This document shows, in pieces, positions 22,840-32,877 of a DNA stretch of 62,094 bases. The translations under genes and the position numbers were made by a program. This DNA comes from an uncultured Eubacteriales bacterium (lineage in GTDB: Bacteria > Bacillota > Clostridia > Christensenellales > Aristaeellaceae): the NCBI GenBank assembly GCA_902764915.1, contig CACWXY010000016.1:1-62094 (forward strand), given 5' to 3'. Position 1 is the first letter of the stretch. The number at the start of each line of letters is the position of its first letter. The notes beneath the pieces are model-generated. The model worked only from the letters and a program-made list of their open reading frames with translations, searched no databases and was not told the DNA's origin.

Positions 22840-24177
22840 TCAAAAACCGTTGCTGCGGATCACCTGGCTGTACCATTTGCCGCTGTCCTTCACGGTGCGC
22901 TTTTGCGTATCGAAATCCACCCGAGTGATGCCGTAGCGGATGGAGTACCCGGCGGTCCATTCAAAGTTATCCAGCAGCGACCACAGGAAATAGCCTCGCA
23001 CATCCGCGCCGTTTTCCATCGCTTTATGCAGCTGGATCAACACGTTTTTCACACATTCGATGCGGGCCGGGTCATGGATTTCACCCTTTTCATCCGGCGC
23101 TTCGTCCGTCTGGGGAAAACCGTTCTCCGTAATGTAAATGGGGATATTCAGCTGGTATTTTTCCTTCAGCATCCGCAGCACATCCTGCAACGCTTCGTAG
23201 TCATATCCTTCCCGAACGCTGGTCTGAAAATTGCCGCCGGGCTGCACATCCATTTGACGGGGATCGTCCGCCTGATCGAAAATGGCGTTGTAAAAATTCA
23301 GTCCATAAAAGTCCAACGGCTGGCGGATCGTTTCAAAATCACCGGGCTGAATTTCGGGCGTGAAGCCCCATTTTTCCATATAGGCATTGAGCTCGTCGGA
23401 ATACCCGCCCAGGAACAGGGGGTGCAGGAACATGCCATAGCCCTGGGTTTCATTTTGATGGCGCGCCATGGCAATATCCGCGGGATGGTCAGGACGATTG
23501 GGATAGTGATGCCACACATCCACCGTGATGCCAATCTGCGCCTTGGGCAGATGGAAGGAGCGGAACAGCTTTACCGCTTCGCCGTGGCATAACAGCAGAT
23601 TGTGGATGCACTGGCGGGCGTATTTTTCATCCTTTAAGCCCGGAGCGAAGAAGCCCAGGGCATAGCCCACATAGACAGCGATGGGCTCGTTGAAGGTGAT
23701 CCAAAGATCAATATCGTTGCCGAAGTTTTTCAGCAGCACATTCACGTATTCCAGATACCACTTCACGATCTCCCGGTTGCCAAAGCCGCCCTTGAGCTGC
23801 AAGGCGTAGGGCAGATCCCAATGATAAATGGTGGCGCAGGGGCGGATACCATTTTGTTTCAGGCACCCAATCAGCCGCCTGTAATAGTCCAGCCCGGCCT
23901 GGTTGACCTTTCCCGTTCCTTCCGGCAGGATGCGGGACCAGGAGAAGGAAAACCGGTAAGCCTGCACACCCAGGCGCTTCATGAGGGCAATATCCTCTTC
24001 ATAGCGGTGATACTGGTCGCAAGCCACATCAGGCGTATCCAGCTGAACGCCGGGCAGATGGCAGAACGCATCCCATATAGACAGGCCCCGCCCGTCCTCC
24101 AGCGCCGCGCCTTCCACCTGGGCCGCCGCGGTGGCCGTGCCCCAGAGAAAGCCTTCCGGAAATTTGTATTCACCCAT
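22840..24177 (-). CDS. GH1 beta-glucosidase
   Basis: 445 residues, typical GH1 length. Acid/base E164 in ITFNEP and nucleophile E351 in YITENG. No signal peptide. It starts 6 bp after the MATE gene, pointing to one transcript and a link between deglycosylation and export. Confidence 0.92.
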   Translation of the reverse strand: MGEYKFPEGFLWGTATAAAQVEGAALEDGRGLSIWDAFCHLPGVQLDTPDVACDQYHRYEEDIALMKRLGVQAYRFSFSWSRILPEGTGKVNQAGLDYYRRLIGCLKQNGIRPCATIYHWDLPYALQLKGGFGNREIVKWYLEYVNVLLKNFGNDIDLWITFNEPIAVYVGYALGFFAPGLKDEKYARQCIHNLLLCHGEAVKLFRSFHLPKAQIGITVDVWHHYPNRPDHPADIAMARHQNETQGYGMFLHPLFLGGYSDELNAYMEKWGFTPEIQPGDFETIRQPLDFYGLNFYNAIFDQADDPRQMDVQPGGNFQTSVREGYDYEALQDVLRMLKEKYQLNIPIYITENGFPQTDEAPDEKGEIHDPARIECVKNVLIQLHKAMENGADVRGYFLWSLLDNFEWTAGYSIRYGITRVDFDTQKRTVKDSGKWYSQVIRSNGF

Positions 24178-24183
24178 GCTTTT

Positions 24184-25554
24184 TCACCATTCCTTTATAT
24201 CTTTCAGTTCCTTCCGATAGTCCTTATAGCAGAAGATCAGCGCGGCCACGGCGGATAAAACGGTGGTCACCGTTGCGGCAAAAATGATGCCATACATCTT
24301 GAACAGCCAGCTCATCAAAAACAGCAGGGGAATATAGATGATGCCCTTCTCCAGCAGGGACACGATGACGGCCTCTTTGGATTTGCCGGAGGCCTGCAGA
24401 TAGGTGGTGCAGATCTGATAGAAGCCGAAGAAGGGACCGATGACAATGGACGCGAACAGGCAGACACGGCCGATTTCCAGCACATCCGGATTGTCCAGGA
24501 AGGCGTTCAGCAATTGATCCCGGAAGATCAGGCACAGGGCAGACAGAACCGTTCCGGCCACCACGGCCAGGCCGGTGGTTTTCATCAGGATCTCCGTCAG
24601 CCGCTTATGGTTTTTCGCGCTGTAATTAAAGGAAATGGCGGGCTGCATGCCCATGCACACGCCCATCACCGTCATGGAAATCATCTGCCCGATGCGCCCG
24701 GCCACGCTCTGCCCGGCCACGGCGATGGAGCCGTACTGCATCATCAGGTTGTTGGCCACGGTGCTGGATACGCTGCCCAGCACGGTGGCGCAGCTCATGG
24801 GCAGGCCCAAGCTAATGACTGTCCAGACCACTGCTTTTTTAAGGGAGATATCCTTGGGAGATGCGGAATAAATCTTGCCCTTGGCGCGCAGGAAGTAAAC
24901 GTAATAGCACAGGCTGACTACGTTTGCCGCCACCGTGGCGATGGCCGCGCCGGACACGCCCATTTTGAACACCGAAATCAGCAGCGGGTCCAGGGCGATA
25001 TTCAGCACGGTGCCCAGCATGTTGCCGATCATGGAATCGGTGGTGGAGCCGTCGGCCCGGATCAGGGCGGGCACCACATTGGTGAGCATGATTACCGGCG
25101 CGCCGATGGCGATGATCCGCAGGTATTCGGCGGTAAAGGTACGGGTTTCTTCATTGGCGCCCAGCAGATTGCAGATGGGATTCATCAGCGGCAGCACGAC
25201 GGCGGCGAAAAGGAAGCCAATGGCAATCGCGCCCCAAATGGCGAAGGCGCTGATTTTCTTTATGGTTCCGTACTCGCCTTTGCCCAGCGCCAGGGAAATG
25301 GCGGTGCAGCCGCCGTTACCCAGCAACACGCCTAAGCCGGATAAAATGGAAAACATGGGGGACGCCAGCGTGACCGCGGCCACCTTGTTGGCGTCGCCGG
25401 TCTGACCGATAAAGAACACGTCCGCCATGTGGTACAGCACCATCACCAGCATGATCAAAATGGAGGGCACGCACAGCTTTCCCACCAGTGTCCAGAAGGC
25501 CCCGGAACGCAGCATTTCTTCATTATTGATTTTCGTTTTCTTCTCGTTCGGCAT
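24184..25554 (-). CDS. MATE-family multidrug/toxin efflux transporter
   Basis: 456 residues with ~12 membrane helices; AGGAGG precedes ATG 25554. Typical MATE features include the N-terminal MADVFFIGQ and GNGGCTAIS segments and an internal duplication. It is the first gene of an operon of beta-glucosidases and a rhamnosidase, preceded by the TGTCGGATTT repeat promoter. Export of aglycones freed from plant glycosides is a reasonable inference; other substrates are possible. Confidence 0.92.
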   Translation of the reverse strand: MPNEKKTKINNEEMLRSGAFWTLVGKLCVPSILIMLVMVLYHMADVFFIGQTGDANKVAAVTLASPMFSILSGLGVLLGNGGCTAISLALGKGEYGTIKKISAFAIWGAIAIGFLFAAVVLPLMNPICNLLGANEETRTFTAEYLRIIAIGAPVIMLTNVVPALIRADGSTTDSMIGNMLGTVLNIALDPLLISVFKMGVSGAAIATVAANVVSLCYYVYFLRAKGKIYSASPKDISLKKAVVWTVISLGLPMSCATVLGSVSSTVANNLMMQYGSIAVAGQSVAGRIGQMISMTVMGVCMGMQPAISFNYSAKNHKRLTEILMKTTGLAVVAGTVLSALCLIFRDQLLNAFLDNPDVLEIGRVCLFASIVIGPFFGFYQICTTYLQASGKSKEAVIVSLLEKGIIYIPLLFLMSWLFKMYGIIFAATVTTVLSAVAALIFCYKDYRKELKDIKEW

Positions 25555-25606
25555 AGCTTACTCCTCCTGTATCATGCAGAATACAAAGAACCATGTTACC
25601 GTATCT

Positions 25607-25671
25607 ATTTTATTCGCTTTCAGTTTTTCCGTCTTTTTCTCATCCGACAGATTCTTTCACAAATCCGACAT
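25607..25671 (-). promoter_or_regulatory. TGTCGGATTT direct-repeat promoter (site 1)
   Basis: On the minus strand TGTCGGATTT (25670-25661) and TGTCGGATGA (25649-25640) lie 21 bp apart. A TAAAAT -10 box (25612-25607) starts 28 bases beyond the second repeat. No good -35, as expected for an activated promoter. It would drive the MATE operon. Confidence 0.72.
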
Positions 25672-25788
25672 TTTGGTTCCCGTGCGCCGAAGGATGCCGG
25701 TTTTCTGTTATTTTATATCGGAATACCCAAAGAATTATGGTTCGCAAACTGTTACAATCATTTTGACAACAAGGAGAGGAGGATCGCT

Positions 25789-26475
25789 GTGCAGATATTC
25801 AATCCGGACAGCAAGTTTTCCCAATTCATCTATTCCGTGATGGATTATGTGAAGCTTGGGTTGGCTTTCCTGCTGTTTTCCATACCAGGCTTCACCGCAG
25901 GGGCTGCCGCGGCAGCCGTGATGACGGTGGGCATGCGCATCGAGCGGAAGGAAGCGCCCGCCATCTTTCGCCCCTTCTGGCAGGCCTTCAAGGAGAATTT
26001 CAAGCAGGGCGCCCTTCTGACAGTGCTGTTTATGGTGGTGTTCGGCTTCCTGGCAGCGGACTGGTATGTGCTGATGCAGATGGAGCAAACCCTGCTGATC
26101 CGCCTGATCTGCGCGATCGTTTTCGTGCTGGCGCTGCTGGCTGCATCACTGATGATGTGGGTGTTTCCCACCCTGGCACGGTTTGCGCTCACCAACCGGC
26201 AGATCATTCACAACGCTGTGATTCATATGTTCGCCCGGTTTCCTCAAACGTTGCTGGCTCTGGCCGCGGCGGTGGGCGGGTTCATCCTGGCATCGTTGTT
26301 TCCTCAGGTGCTACCGCTGGTCACGTTCTTCGTTCCGGCGTTCGTGGTTTGGTATATGTCCCGGACGTGCGTCAAGCGCTTCCGCAAGTTTGACGGTACC
26401 TTGGAGGAGGAACAGGAAGTAGCGGCGCGGGAAAAGTCGCCTCAGGACAATTTACAGACGATTCAACTGAATTGA
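25789..26475 (+). CDS. DUF624 (YesL-like) membrane protein
   Basis: 228 residues; GTG at 25789 after AAGGAGAGGAGG (25771-25782). About five membrane helices, with the N-terminal layout of DUF624 (NPDSKFSQFIYSVMDYVKLGLAFLLFSIPG). YesL-type proteins are commonly linked to YesM/YesN and LplB/LplC genes for plant-polysaccharide uptake, as here. Function not established. Confidence 0.85.
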   Translation: MQIFNPDSKFSQFIYSVMDYVKLGLAFLLFSIPGFTAGAAAAAVMTVGMRIERKEAPAIFRPFWQAFKENFKQGALLTVLFMVVFGFLAADWYVLMQMEQTLLIRLICAIVFVLALLAASLMMWVFPTLARFALTNRQIIHNAVIHMFARFPQTLLALAAAVGGFILASLFPQVLPLVTFFVPAFVVWYMSRTCVKRFRKFDGTLEEEQEVAAREKSPQDNLQTIQLN

Positions 26476-26514
26476 CGCGCTGCACGGAACCGTCCCATGA
26501 GAGGTTTTGATAGG

Positions 26515-28770
26515 ATGATCAGAAATGCTGTCATGCCTGCCTGGCAGGCAAAATGGATCGACCCGGAATTGCCCCATGAACCGGAAAAGAAGCAGCCCGC
26601 TTCCTATCTGCGCCGGCGGTTCACTGCAAAAACGTCCGGCAGCGCATGCCTGTATATAACCTGCCACGGCTTGTATGCCGCTTATCTGAACGGACAGCGG
26701 GTGGGCAATTTTGTGCTGGCTCCCGGCGCTGGGGATTACAAACAGCGATTGATGGTGCAGTGCTACGATGTAACCAAACTGCTGAAAATCGGTGAAAACG
26801 AGCTGCTTGTGGTGCTGGGCGACGGCTGGTACCGGGGCGGTGTTGGGGTCGATGGCCTGCGGAATTATTATGGCGATGATCTGGCACTGCTGTGTCAGCT
26901 GGAAGCGGACGGCTCGACCATCCTGTGCAGCGATGAAGGCTGGGAAGCCTCTCAGCAGGGCCCCATTCGGGAGAATGACCTGGAAGCAGGCGAAAGCTAT
27001 GACGCCCGGATGGAAAAGCTGGAAGGCTGGCATGCTGTGACTGTCCGCGATTTCGGCTATGACAATCTGGCTGCCACAACAGGTGTTCCTGTTCTGGAGC
27101 AGGAGCGCTTTCCCGGCAGGCTCATCAAAACACCCAATGGGGAAACGGTCATCGACTTTGGACAGAACCTGGCGGGATATACGGAGCTGCGTGTAAAAGC
27201 GAAGGCCGGCCAGAAAATCACGATCTGGCATGGCGAGACCCTGGATGAAAACGGAAATTTCACACAGTCCAATTATAACCCTACTTGGCGCAGTCAGAAT
27301 GGCGGCGTGCCTCAGCGGATCGATTATATCTGCAAGGACGGCCTGAATGAATACAAGCCCAGCTTTACGATCATGGGCTTCCGATATGCCAAGGTGGAAA
27401 CCGACGCCGATCTGACAGATGCCCGGTTTACCGCCATTGCCGTGTATTCCTATATGCCGCAGGTAGGTTTCTTCGCCTGTGGCAGCGAGGATGTAAATCA
27501 GCTGTTCCATAACTGCCTGTGGAGCATGCGCTCCAACTTCTGCGATATTCCCACCGACTGCCCCACCCGGGAGCGTGCGGGCTGGACGGGGGATGCGGCA
27601 CTGTTCGCGCCCACCGCTGTGATGCTGATGGACTGCGCGCCTGTTCTGCGAAAATGGCTGGAGGAATGCCGCCTGGCCCAGGACGAAAAGGGAGTCGTGC
27701 AGAACATCGCCCCCATCAATGATTCGCGGGATCAAATCGCCATGATGCTCCAGGGCTCCGCCGGCTGGGGCGACGCCTGCATCCTGGTACCCTGGGCGCT
27801 TTATCAGGCTTCAGGCGACAAAACGATCCTGGAAGAAAACTATGACATGATGACCCGCTGGCTGGCTTTCTGCCAGGAGCGCGCCCGACAGACCCGTCCC
27901 CGGAACGAAAACAACCCCTGGAAGGATTTCCTGGTGGATACGGGGATCCACTTTGGCGAGTGGTGCGAGCCGGGCGCGGACAATGCGGAAACGATGCGCA
28001 AAAATGCGATGGAAGGTGTGCCGGAGGTAGCTACCGCCTATTATTTCCGTTCTGCCTCCCTGCTGTCCCGCATTGCGGGAATCCTGGGCCATTCGCAGGA
28101 TGCCTCGCGTTTTGCCCAAATTGCCGAAAACGCGAAAAAGGCCTATCGCTTCTGCTGCCTGAAGGATGGCCAAATCACATCTAGCCGCCAGTGCGAATAT
28201 GTGCGGCCCATCGCTTTTGGTTTGCTGGATGGGAAGGAAAACCAACAGGCGGCTGACGCCCTGAATGAGCTGGTGATCAAAAACGGTTATCACTTAAACA
28301 CAGGCTTTCTGTCAACGCCTGATCTTTGCCGGGTTCTGGCTGAAAACAGGCATATCGATACCGCCTATCAGCTGCTTTTGCAGCAAGAATGCCCCAGCTG
28401 GCTTTATGCCGTCAAAAAAGGCGCTACCACCATCTGGGAAACCTGGGACGGCGTGCGTCCCGACGGTACGGTACACGATTCCCTCAATCATTATGCTTAC
28501 GGAGCCATCTGTGGCTGGCTGATGGGCGGTGTGTGCGGCATTCAGCTGGAAGGGAGCAAGCTGACGATCCATCCTTATCCACACCCCTCTCTGGGATATG
28601 CGGAGGCGAAATGGCGGTCTCCTGCAGGCGAGATCCGCAGCAGCTGGCGCTATGTCGATCATCGGCTTCATTTTGAAATCACTGTCCCGATTCCCGCTGA
28701 AATTATTCTGCCAGACAGCGGAATGTATCAGGTGAAAGCAGGCACGTACAGCTATGAGGTGTTTCAGTAA
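26515..28770 (+). CDS. GH78 alpha-L-rhamnosidase
   Basis: 751 residues. ATG 26515 is preferred over 26497 because GAGAGG lies ~10 bases upstream. N-terminal beta domains with YLNGQRVG-FVLAPG, then the (alpha/alpha)6 barrel with PTDCPTRERAGWTGDA holding the catalytic Asp/Glu residues, and GATTIWETWDG near the C-terminus. Hydrolyses terminal alpha-L-rhamnose. No signal peptide. It is co-directional with DUF624 and the next esterase-like gene. Confidence 0.92.
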   Translation: MIRNAVMPAWQAKWIDPELPHEPEKKQPASYLRRRFTAKTSGSACLYITCHGLYAAYLNGQRVGNFVLAPGAGDYKQRLMVQCYDVTKLLKIGENELLVVLGDGWYRGGVGVDGLRNYYGDDLALLCQLEADGSTILCSDEGWEASQQGPIRENDLEAGESYDARMEKLEGWHAVTVRDFGYDNLAATTGVPVLEQERFPGRLIKTPNGETVIDFGQNLAGYTELRVKAKAGQKITIWHGETLDENGNFTQSNYNPTWRSQNGGVPQRIDYICKDGLNEYKPSFTIMGFRYAKVETDADLTDARFTAIAVYSYMPQVGFFACGSEDVNQLFHNCLWSMRSNFCDIPTDCPTRERAGWTGDAALFAPTAVMLMDCAPVLRKWLEECRLAQDEKGVVQNIAPINDSRDQIAMMLQGSAGWGDACILVPWALYQASGDKTILEENYDMMTRWLAFCQERARQTRPRNENNPWKDFLVDTGIHFGEWCEPGADNAETMRKNAMEGVPEVATAYYFRSASLLSRIAGILGHSQDASRFAQIAENAKKAYRFCCLKDGQITSSRQCEYVRPIAFGLLDGKENQQAADALNELVIKNGYHLNTGFLSTPDLCRVLAENRHIDTAYQLLLQQECPSWLYAVKKGATTIWETWDGVRPDGTVHDSLNHYAYGAICGWLMGGVCGIQLEGSKLTIHPYPHPSLGYAEAKWRSPAGEIRSSWRYVDHRLHFEITVPIPAEIILPDSGMYQVKAGTYSYEVFQ

Positions 28771-28824
28771 CAGCGTCAACCGGTAAAGCGAAAACAAAAA
28801 AACATGGTTTGAGGAGGAATGAAC

Positions 28825-30945
28825 ATGGCCAAGACGATCTATGACCCCAAACAGGACGCCCGTTTCCAGCATCCGATAATCGACCAGGACGAATGGCGGG
28901 AGCGGCATTTGCCGGGCGGCGAAACCATTCCCTTCCGCTATCTGCACGGGTATTTTGAGGGAACGGATGTGAAATTCTCCTTCTGCTTCCCGCCTGCTGA
29001 CCGGTATGAAGGCCGGTTCCAGCAGTATCTGTCTCCCTTCCCCGGGCCGGATGAGGAAGTGGCTTCCCTGGGCCACACGGGATTGGAGGACCGCGTCGGC
29101 TTTGCCCTCAAGTGCGGCGCATACTATGTGGAAACCAACATGGGTTCCCATTCTCAGTTCGGCGGCAACCGGGATAACAAGCTCACCTGGCAGTCCTCTG
29201 CCGCGGCGGCGGAATACTCCCGGGAAAAAGCCAAGGAGATCTACAACACGCCAAATCGTCCCTACGGCTACGTGTACGGCGGTAGCGGCGGCGGCTATAA
29301 GACCATGGCCTGCATTGAAAATACTTCCGCTTGGGACGGGGCCGCGCCTTTCGTAATCGGTTCTCCGGTCAGCCTGCCCAACACCATCACCATGCACGTG
29401 CAGGGCCAGCGGGTGCTGCGAAATGCCTTCCCCAAAATCCTGGATGCCCTGGATGCGGGCGGCAGCGGCGACCCTTATCAGGAACTGAACAAGGACGAGG
29501 CCGATATGCTGCGGGAGCTGACCAGGATGGGCTTCCCGCCCCTGGCCTGGTATATGGAAGCCAAGGGCGTCATTGATCCCGGTTCCCTGCCTGTACTGCT
29601 GCCCGGCATGAAGCAGATGGATCCCAGCTACTTTACCGATTTCTGGACGAAGCCCGGTTATGCAGGGTCTGATCCTGAAAGCTCCTCCTCCAAGGACCGC
29701 ATTCATTTCCTGACGAAAGTAAAATCCGTCCATCAGGCGGATAAGACCGAATCCCACGCTGCCGAAGACGGGCAGAATGGCGTGGACGACGCTTATAAAA
29801 AGCAAATGGTCAGCGGCAACGGGGCGTATCTGGAACTGGAAACGCTGCCCCAGGGCGAAAACCTGTACCAGGAAGGCTTATATATGACCTTCCAGACCGG
29901 CGACGCCAAGAACGCCACTTTGCTCATGGGCAAGATGATGCACTATACCGACAGCGAAGCGGGCATCGTGACCATCGGCGATTGCTACGGCATGAGCGAT
30001 CTGGGCGAAACTTTGGGCAAAATCAAGCCCGGGGATGAAATCCTGCTGGACAATTCCGATTATATTGCCATTCAGAGCTATTATCGCCATCAGGTACCCC
30101 AAGACCTTTCCTTCCATGCCTGGGATCAGTTCCGCAACGCCGACGGCACGCCCAAAACGCCCCAGCGCCCGCCCTTCCCGGTGCCCTTCACCGGCGTGGA
30201 CGTACCCCAGGACGGCGACATTCAGGGCAAGGTGATCAACATCCAGGCGCTGATGGATGAAAGCACCTGCCCATGGTGCGCCGACTGGTGGCGGCATAAG
30301 ATCATGGAGACCAAGGGTACCGATGCCGATCACCGCACCTATTTCATGGAGCGCTGCATGCACGGCGACATCAACGCCATTGGCAATTATATGGTGGTCA
30401 ATTATGTGGGCGCCCTGCGGCAGGCGCTGATCGATCTTTCCGCCTGGGTGGAAAAGGACATCGAGCCCCTGAACCGCACCGCCTATTACCTGGGCGAGGA
30501 TGGGCAGATTCACACCGAGCCGGACGTCAGCAAACGCTTCGGCATTCAGGGTATTCCCACCCTGAAAGCCAACGGCGAAAAATGCGCCCATGTGAAGGTG
30601 GGCGAATGCGTGCGCTTCACCGTGGACGTGGAAGTGCCGGAGGGCGCTGGCGACGTGACGGAAATCCTCTTTGCCCAGCAGGAAAAAGAGCTGACCGCCA
30701 AGGATACGGAAAGCAACGGCGTTGCGCGTCTGATGCTGGGAGCGGACATGTGGGACCGCGCCCTGGCCTTTGAAAAAGGCGGGAAGGGCACAGTCCACAC
30801 GGCCCACGCGGAAACCATCGGCTGCTATGACAAGCCCGGCACCTATTTCGCCACGGTCCGCATCGCCACCAACCGCAGAGGCGATAGCGATCCCTTCACG
30901 CAGGTGCTGAATCTGGACCGGGCGAGGATTATCGTGGAAGCGTAA
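28825..30945 (+). CDS. Large predicted alpha/beta-hydrolase (unknown specificity)
   Basis: 706 residues; ATG 28825 lies 7 bases after GAGGAGG, better than 28819. A nucleophile-elbow-like GGSGGG (S154) follows a beta strand (YGYVYGGSGGGYKT), recalling the GxSxG of tannase/feruloyl-esterase-like hydrolases. Long C-terminal regions include a Cys/Trp-rich CPWCADWWRHK and a beta-rich end. No signal peptide. It sits between GH78 and the importer genes, so removal of an acyl or aromatic ester decoration is plausible. The family is not firmly recognised. Confidence 0.55.
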   Translation: MAKTIYDPKQDARFQHPIIDQDEWRERHLPGGETIPFRYLHGYFEGTDVKFSFCFPPADRYEGRFQQYLSPFPGPDEEVASLGHTGLEDRVGFALKCGAYYVETNMGSHSQFGGNRDNKLTWQSSAAAAEYSREKAKEIYNTPNRPYGYVYGGSGGGYKTMACIENTSAWDGAAPFVIGSPVSLPNTITMHVQGQRVLRNAFPKILDALDAGGSGDPYQELNKDEADMLRELTRMGFPPLAWYMEAKGVIDPGSLPVLLPGMKQMDPSYFTDFWTKPGYAGSDPESSSSKDRIHFLTKVKSVHQADKTESHAAEDGQNGVDDAYKKQMVSGNGAYLELETLPQGENLYQEGLYMTFQTGDAKNATLLMGKMMHYTDSEAGIVTIGDCYGMSDLGETLGKIKPGDEILLDNSDYIAIQSYYRHQVPQDLSFHAWDQFRNADGTPKTPQRPPFPVPFTGVDVPQDGDIQGKVINIQALMDESTCPWCADWWRHKIMETKGTDADHRTYFMERCMHGDINAIGNYMVVNYVGALRQALIDLSAWVEKDIEPLNRTAYYLGEDGQIHTEPDVSKRFGIQGIPTLKANGEKCAHVKVGECVRFTVDVEVPEGAGDVTEILFAQQEKELTAKDTESNGVARLMLGADMWDRALAFEKGGKGTVHTAHAETIGCYDKPGTYFATVRIATNRRGDSDPFTQVLNLDRARIIVEA

Positions 30946-30947
30946 CA

Positions 30948-31012
30948 TGTCGGATTTGCTGTATTTTTTGTCGGATTTCTCAAAGAAAATACTCCACGCT
31001 ATTCTGTAAGAT
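30948..31012 (+). promoter_or_regulatory. TGTCGGATTT direct-repeat promoter (site 2)
   Basis: TGTCGGATTT at 30948-30957 and 30969-30978, 21 bp apart, then TAAGAT (31007-31012) starting 29 bases beyond the second repeat. It sits just upstream of the importer operon. Confidence 0.78.
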
Positions 31013-31073
31013 ATAAACAGAAGAGGCTTTGATCGAAGAGAAAGCCATTTCATCCGGAAAGGAGACGGAAAAA

Positions 31074-32858
31074 ATGTCCATTCGAGCAAAATGGATCGCG
31101 CTAATGATGGCCGTGGTGCTGATGCTGGTCGGTATGCAGGTGTACTACGGCAACATCGGCGGCACAGGCGGCCAGAGCGCATCCCCGGAAACCACCTTTG
31201 ACTGGTGGATCTATTCCGGAACTTCGTCGGAATACTACGACAATTATGCTCAGAACCCCGCCATTCAGTATACCCTGCGCAAGGGCTGGGGCCCGGAAGA
31301 AAAGGGAATCGCTCTGAACTTCCTCCAGCCGCCACCCGGCTCCGAGGCAGATAACTACGCCACCATGCTGGCCTCCGGCGACCTACCGGACATCATCGAC
31401 GCCGTCATCTGTGACCCGCCAAAGGTCATGGTGGAAAAAGGCTACGCCATCGAGCTGACCGACTATGTGGAACAGTACATGCCCAACTATAAGGCGCTGG
31501 TGCATTCCAACAATGAAATCTACATCAACACCGTTACCGTGGATGAGGAGGGCAAGGAGCACTATTACAACCTGGCCACGGTGAACGAGGGCTACACCAC
31601 CATCTTCCAGGGCTATATGTACCGCCGCGACTGGATCGTGAAATACGGCACGAACCCTGTGACCGGCGCGGCGTTCACCGGCGGCTACACCGACCCCAAT
31701 GACGTGGACAGCTGGGTGGACGACGTGGTGTTCCCCTCCGGCGGAAAAGACCCCAAGTATATTTCCGACTGGGAATGGATGTTTGAGATTTTCACCAAAG
31801 CCCAGGCGGACCTAGGCATCACCGATAAATACTGCATGAGCCTGTACTATCCTGGCTTCACCTGGTCCGGCGGTTTGCTCTCCTGCTTCGGCGGCGGCGT
31901 GAACGTGTGGTATCAGGACGCGGACGCGAAGGTGCACTTCGGCGGCTACGAGGAGCCCTTCAAAACCTATCTGGAATGCATGCACGCCTGGTATCAGAAG
32001 GGCTGGCTGGATCATGACTTCAACCAGCGCACCTCCGACGCCTTCTACCAGATCGACTCCACCTCCGTGCGCCAGGGCATGATCGGCCTGTGGAACGGCC
32101 AGCAGAGTGAGCTGGGCGGGCGATTGGATATGCACGACGGCGGCTACACCGAGGGCATTTTTGTGGCCGGCACGCCCTATCCCATCAACGATGTGTACGG
32201 CCCGGACAGCTGCAAGTATGTGGAACCCAACTGCCTGATGGGCAGCGGCCTGACCGGCGGCGGCATCCTGGTGACGCCCAAGGCCCAGGATAAGGATCTG
32301 GCGGCCTTCTGCAGCTACATCGATTACTTCTACACCACCGAAGGCGCTTTGATCAAAACCCTGGGTCTCAGCAAAGAACAGGTGGCGGATTTCAGCGAAA
32401 ACACCTTCTATGCGGATCATGGCCTCATCGACGGCGCGTATTCCATCGGCGCAGACGGACGGTATGTCAAGAACGACGTGCTGGTGCACGACAGCGGCCA
32501 ATTGAACACCGCCGTGGGCTTTAACAAATGCTGCGGAATCACCCTGGTGGACAGCGTGGATCTGGGCTACGCAGATACTTTCCAGGCTTCCCTGGACACC
32601 TGGATGAAGTATCCCAATACCGGCTTCTTCTGGGGCAGCCGTACGACCGATGCGTTCACCCAGGAGGATACCAAGACCATTACGGATATCCAGTCCAAGG
32701 CGCTGGAATACATGACCAAGAACTGCGCCAACTTCATCACCGGCAAATCCAACTTCGACAAGGATTGGGACAAGTGGTGCACGGTGCTGAAAAAGTACAG
32801 GGTGGACAGTATTTCCGATCTGCTGCAGACCTACGTGGATAAGTATCCCTTCCGATAA
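31074..32858 (+). CDS. ABC transporter extracellular solute-binding protein
   Basis: 594 residues; ATG 31074 after GGAAAGGAG (the frame's earlier TTG at 31029 lacks a better site). One N-terminal hydrophobic segment (residues ~7-24). Large LplA/YtcQ-type binding protein with an aromatic-rich body. The lipobox Cys usual in these lipoproteins is absent (VLMLVGMQ in its place), so it may be anchored by an uncleaved helix. It is followed by two permease genes. Likely ligand: an oligosaccharide or glycoside. Confidence 0.85.
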   Translation: MSIRAKWIALMMAVVLMLVGMQVYYGNIGGTGGQSASPETTFDWWIYSGTSSEYYDNYAQNPAIQYTLRKGWGPEEKGIALNFLQPPPGSEADNYATMLASGDLPDIIDAVICDPPKVMVEKGYAIELTDYVEQYMPNYKALVHSNNEIYINTVTVDEEGKEHYYNLATVNEGYTTIFQGYMYRRDWIVKYGTNPVTGAAFTGGYTDPNDVDSWVDDVVFPSGGKDPKYISDWEWMFEIFTKAQADLGITDKYCMSLYYPGFTWSGGLLSCFGGGVNVWYQDADAKVHFGGYEEPFKTYLECMHAWYQKGWLDHDFNQRTSDAFYQIDSTSVRQGMIGLWNGQQSELGGRLDMHDGGYTEGIFVAGTPYPINDVYGPDSCKYVEPNCLMGSGLTGGGILVTPKAQDKDLAAFCSYIDYFYTTEGALIKTLGLSKEQVADFSENTFYADHGLIDGAYSIGADGRYVKNDVLVHDSGQLNTAVGFNKCCGITLVDSVDLGYADTFQASLDTWMKYPNTGFFWGSRTTDAFTQEDTKTITDIQSKALEYMTKNCANFITGKSNFDKDWDKWCTVLKKYRVDSISDLLQTYVDKYPFR

Positions 32859-32877
32859 GCGACAGGAGGTGTGAGAA

